Assembly (NCBI GenBank): GCA_022784805.1
Contig: JALFYG010000191.1
Span: 1-5,978 of the forward strand
DNA: 5,978 bases
Direction: 5' to 3'
Origin: Spirochaetales bacterium
GTDB lineage: Bacteria; Spirochaetota; Spirochaetia; Sphaerochaetales; Sphaerochaetaceae
Positions 4,663-5,978 of the stretch are shown piece after piece (position 1 is the stretch's first letter; each line of letters starts with the position of its first letter). The translations under genes were made by a program, and so were the position numbers. The notes beneath the pieces are model-generated. The model saw only the letters and a program-made list of their open reading frames with translations, searched no databases and had not been told where the DNA came from.

Positions 4663-4895
4663 ATGGAAGAATATATGACAATCAAAGAAACTGTTGACAA
4701 TTGGGGGGTCAGTACCAGACGAGTTATCATACTTTGTCATTGGGGCGAATAAATGGTATGGTCAAATCCGGAGTGTCATTTTCAACTCCTGTTGATTTGG
4801 AAAACCAGCCAATCTTCGTATCAAAAGTGGCAAATATATATAGAACAAAGATTAAGGAAATTTTGCATGGAAAAATTCGATATCCGCAGATTTAA
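4663..4895 (+). pseudogene. Excisionase-like / MerR-type small HTH protein, frameshifted
   Basis: ATG 4663 encodes MEEYMTIKETVDNWGVSTRR then VIILC, the typical beginning of the ~65-70-residue excisionase-like HTH proteins of Clostridia ('Y-SIKEA--KWGVS-RRV--LC'). The frame then ends at a TAA at 4750-4752. The expected continuation (LGRINGMVKSG, equivalent to the family's '-GRIPG-VK-G', then S-PVDLENQP) is present in the next frame from about 4740 and runs to a TAA at 4893-4895. Deletion of one base near 4740 (CAT-TTG-GGG reduced to CAT-TGG-GG) explains both halves. Such proteins bind DNA through a winged helix and act as recombination directionality factors or small regulators. As read, the gene is broken, unless the base is a sequencing error. 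Confidence 0.65.
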
Positions 4896-5871
4896 TGAAT
4901 ACAGAGAGAATAATAGGCTAGAAGTAAAAAAAGCAAAAGGCGGTCTTCCTAATAGCCTTTGGGAGACCTATTCTTCTATGGCAAACAGTTACGGGGGCGT
5001 TATTGTTCTAGGTGCCGAGGAGAACTCTGACGGCAGTTTTTATACAACCGGGCTTAAGGATGATGCTAAATTAAAAAAGAACTTTTGGGATACTATCAAC
5101 AACCGTTCCAAGGTCAACATAAATTTGCTTACTGATGCAAGTGTCGAGACATACGATTTGAATGGTGATGTGATCATGGTAATCCATGTTCCACGAGCCA
5201 AAAGGGAACAGCGTCCTGTCTATATCAATAATGATATGTGGAATGGATCCTATCGACGAAATTGGGAGGGTGATTACCATTGTACTCCTTCCGAGATCAG
5301 ATCAATGCTCCGAGATGAACCTGAAGAGGCCATGGACATGCAAGTTTTAGAAGATTTCTCAATTGCCGATCTGAATGAAGAGACTATACAGAGTTATAGG
5401 AACTATCACGCAACGGTAAAGCCTGGCCACGTATGGGGGAAGCTATCTATAGAGGAATACCTGGAGAAAATAGGCGCAGCAGGCAGAATAAAAAATGATG
5501 ATGAATTACGACCTACAGCTGCTGGTCTGCTTATGTTTGGAGAAGAGTACCGTATTGTACGCCATTTCCCAGAATACTTCCTAGATTATAGAGAGGAGCC
5601 AGATTCCACTATTCGATGGATTGACAGAATTCAGTCCAGCTCAGGTGATTGGACTGGAAATCTCTTTGATTTCTTCTTCCGAGTATATAACAAGTTGACT
5701 AGAGACATTGAAAAGCCGTTTGCGCTTGATGGAATAACACGTATTGAAGACACACCTGTTCATAGAGCTATAAGAGAAGCACTTGCCAATTGTATCGTGA
5801 ATGCGGATTTCTATCTTCCAGAAGGAATTGTAATCATAAAAACTAAGATGTCCTTAGCTGTAAAGGAATGA
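4867..5871 (+). pseudogene. AlbA_2 / Schlafen-type putative ATP-binding protein, truncated at the ATP-binding domain
   Basis: The start is ATG 4867, with AAGGA 8 bases upstream; the frame stays open back to 4753 but overlaps the HTH remnant. Residues ~8-125 form the AlbA_2 (Schlafen-like, divergent AAA_4) domain: NNRLEVKKAKGGLPNSLWET (15-34), MANSYGGVIVLGAEE (38-52), VIMVIHVPRAKREQRPVYIN, and GSYRRNWEGDYHCTPSEI. A middle domain includes LRPTAAGLLMFGEE, also standard. The C-terminal ATPase starts with the N-box IREALANCIVNAD (302-314; Glu304, Asn308), but the frame diverges after GIVIIK (~residue 325) and stops at TGA 5869-5871. Family members usually run about 480-560 residues, with a G-box and a C-terminal winged helix, so roughly a third is missing. 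Such proteins occur as regulators or in anti-phage islands. This copy is probably inactive as an ATPase. Confidence 0.75.
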
Positions 5872-5978
5872 TGCTATTCTGTTCGTGACGGCGAACGGAA
5901 GCTGGTGTTAGTTCAACGCGGTTTTTGGGACGGAGTGCCTTTGGGTATCTACCTCATTAAAAAAAATTGTTCACACCA
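5842..5978. other. Sequence after the ATPase break: unidentified open fragment at the window edge
   Basis: From about 5842 the DNA no longer continues the AAA_4-type ATPase. After the TGA at 5869-5871 the same plus frame stays open to the window end, containing SVRDGERKLVLVQRGFWDGV followed by PLGIYLIKKN, but with no start codon. I do not recognise the family. CTGTTCG and CGAACGG (about 5878-5896) could form a 7-bp stem with one G-T pair. This could be the end of an inserted element or a deletion join to another gene's remnant. Confidence 0.35.

Noticed and set aside
4753..4866. 38-residue N-terminal extension of the AlbA_2 protein
   Set aside because: The extension overlaps the HTH remnant in another frame and is not family-like, while ATG 4867 has a good ribosome binding site and begins the domain correctly.
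5842..5978. Group II intron 5' end at the ATPase break
   Set aside because: No GUGYG-type 5' motif with matching downstream structure was found near the break.

Overview
The window looks like an accessory region of a low-to-moderate GC anaerobic bacterium, most likely a Bacillota (Clostridia/Lachnospiraceae-like) gut or rumen organism. That placement rests on recognised protein styles: an excisionase-type HTH, a Clostridia 'virulence-related' small domain, strong GGAGG ribosome binding sites and an Rpn-family remnant. No rRNA, tRNA or species marker is present, so it is tentative. Base composition is mosaic: the vapBC block is clearly GC-richer than the AT-rich flanks. Several genes are broken or truncated, as expected in a genomic island.

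Layout from left to right. At 1-150 (+) is the 3' end of a gene with a TatD-nuclease-like C-terminus. At 151-496 there is no recognisable gene. At 497-803 (+) lies a decayed C-terminal piece of an Rpn/PD-(D/E)XK 'putative transposase', carrying an in-frame stop and a frameshift near a C7 tract. At 1603-972 (-) is an intact type II vapBC pair with its own promoter. That promoter lies inside the 3' part of a chimeric ORF at 1812-1624 (-), whose beginning is the end of an IS3-like element (terminal repeat near 1880).

The most informative locus is 2665-1957 (-), which reads as a complete type III (RNA-protein) toxin-antitoxin system. It has a promoter, a short RNA with two 55-nt tandem repeats, an intrinsic terminator, and then a 160-aa ToxN/AbiQ-superfamily toxin that most resembles the TenpIN/CptIN branch. 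The two repeats differ by a compensatory base-pair swap in a 7-bp stem, which is direct evidence that the RNA structure is selected. The terminator sits between antitoxin and toxin, so toxin would be made only by read-through.

At 2666-3077 no gene can be supported. At 4439-3078 (-) three tightly spaced genes form a putative operon: a WYL-like regulator-type protein without an HTH, an 85-aa small domain protein and a 164-aa conserved-hypothetical-type protein. At 4663-4895 (+) is an excisionase-like HTH gene broken by a one-base frameshift, preceded by a perfect 19-bp interrupted palindrome. It leads into an AlbA_2/Schlafen-type ATP-binding protein (4867-5871 +) that stops abruptly just after its ATP-binding N-box. 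The final ~135 bases carry sequence that does not continue the family and may be the edge of an insertion or deletion.

Together the window combines two independent toxin-antitoxin modules of different mechanism (vapBC and type III), possible defence-associated genes (TatD-like nuclease, AlbA_2 ATPase remnant) and mobile-element debris.
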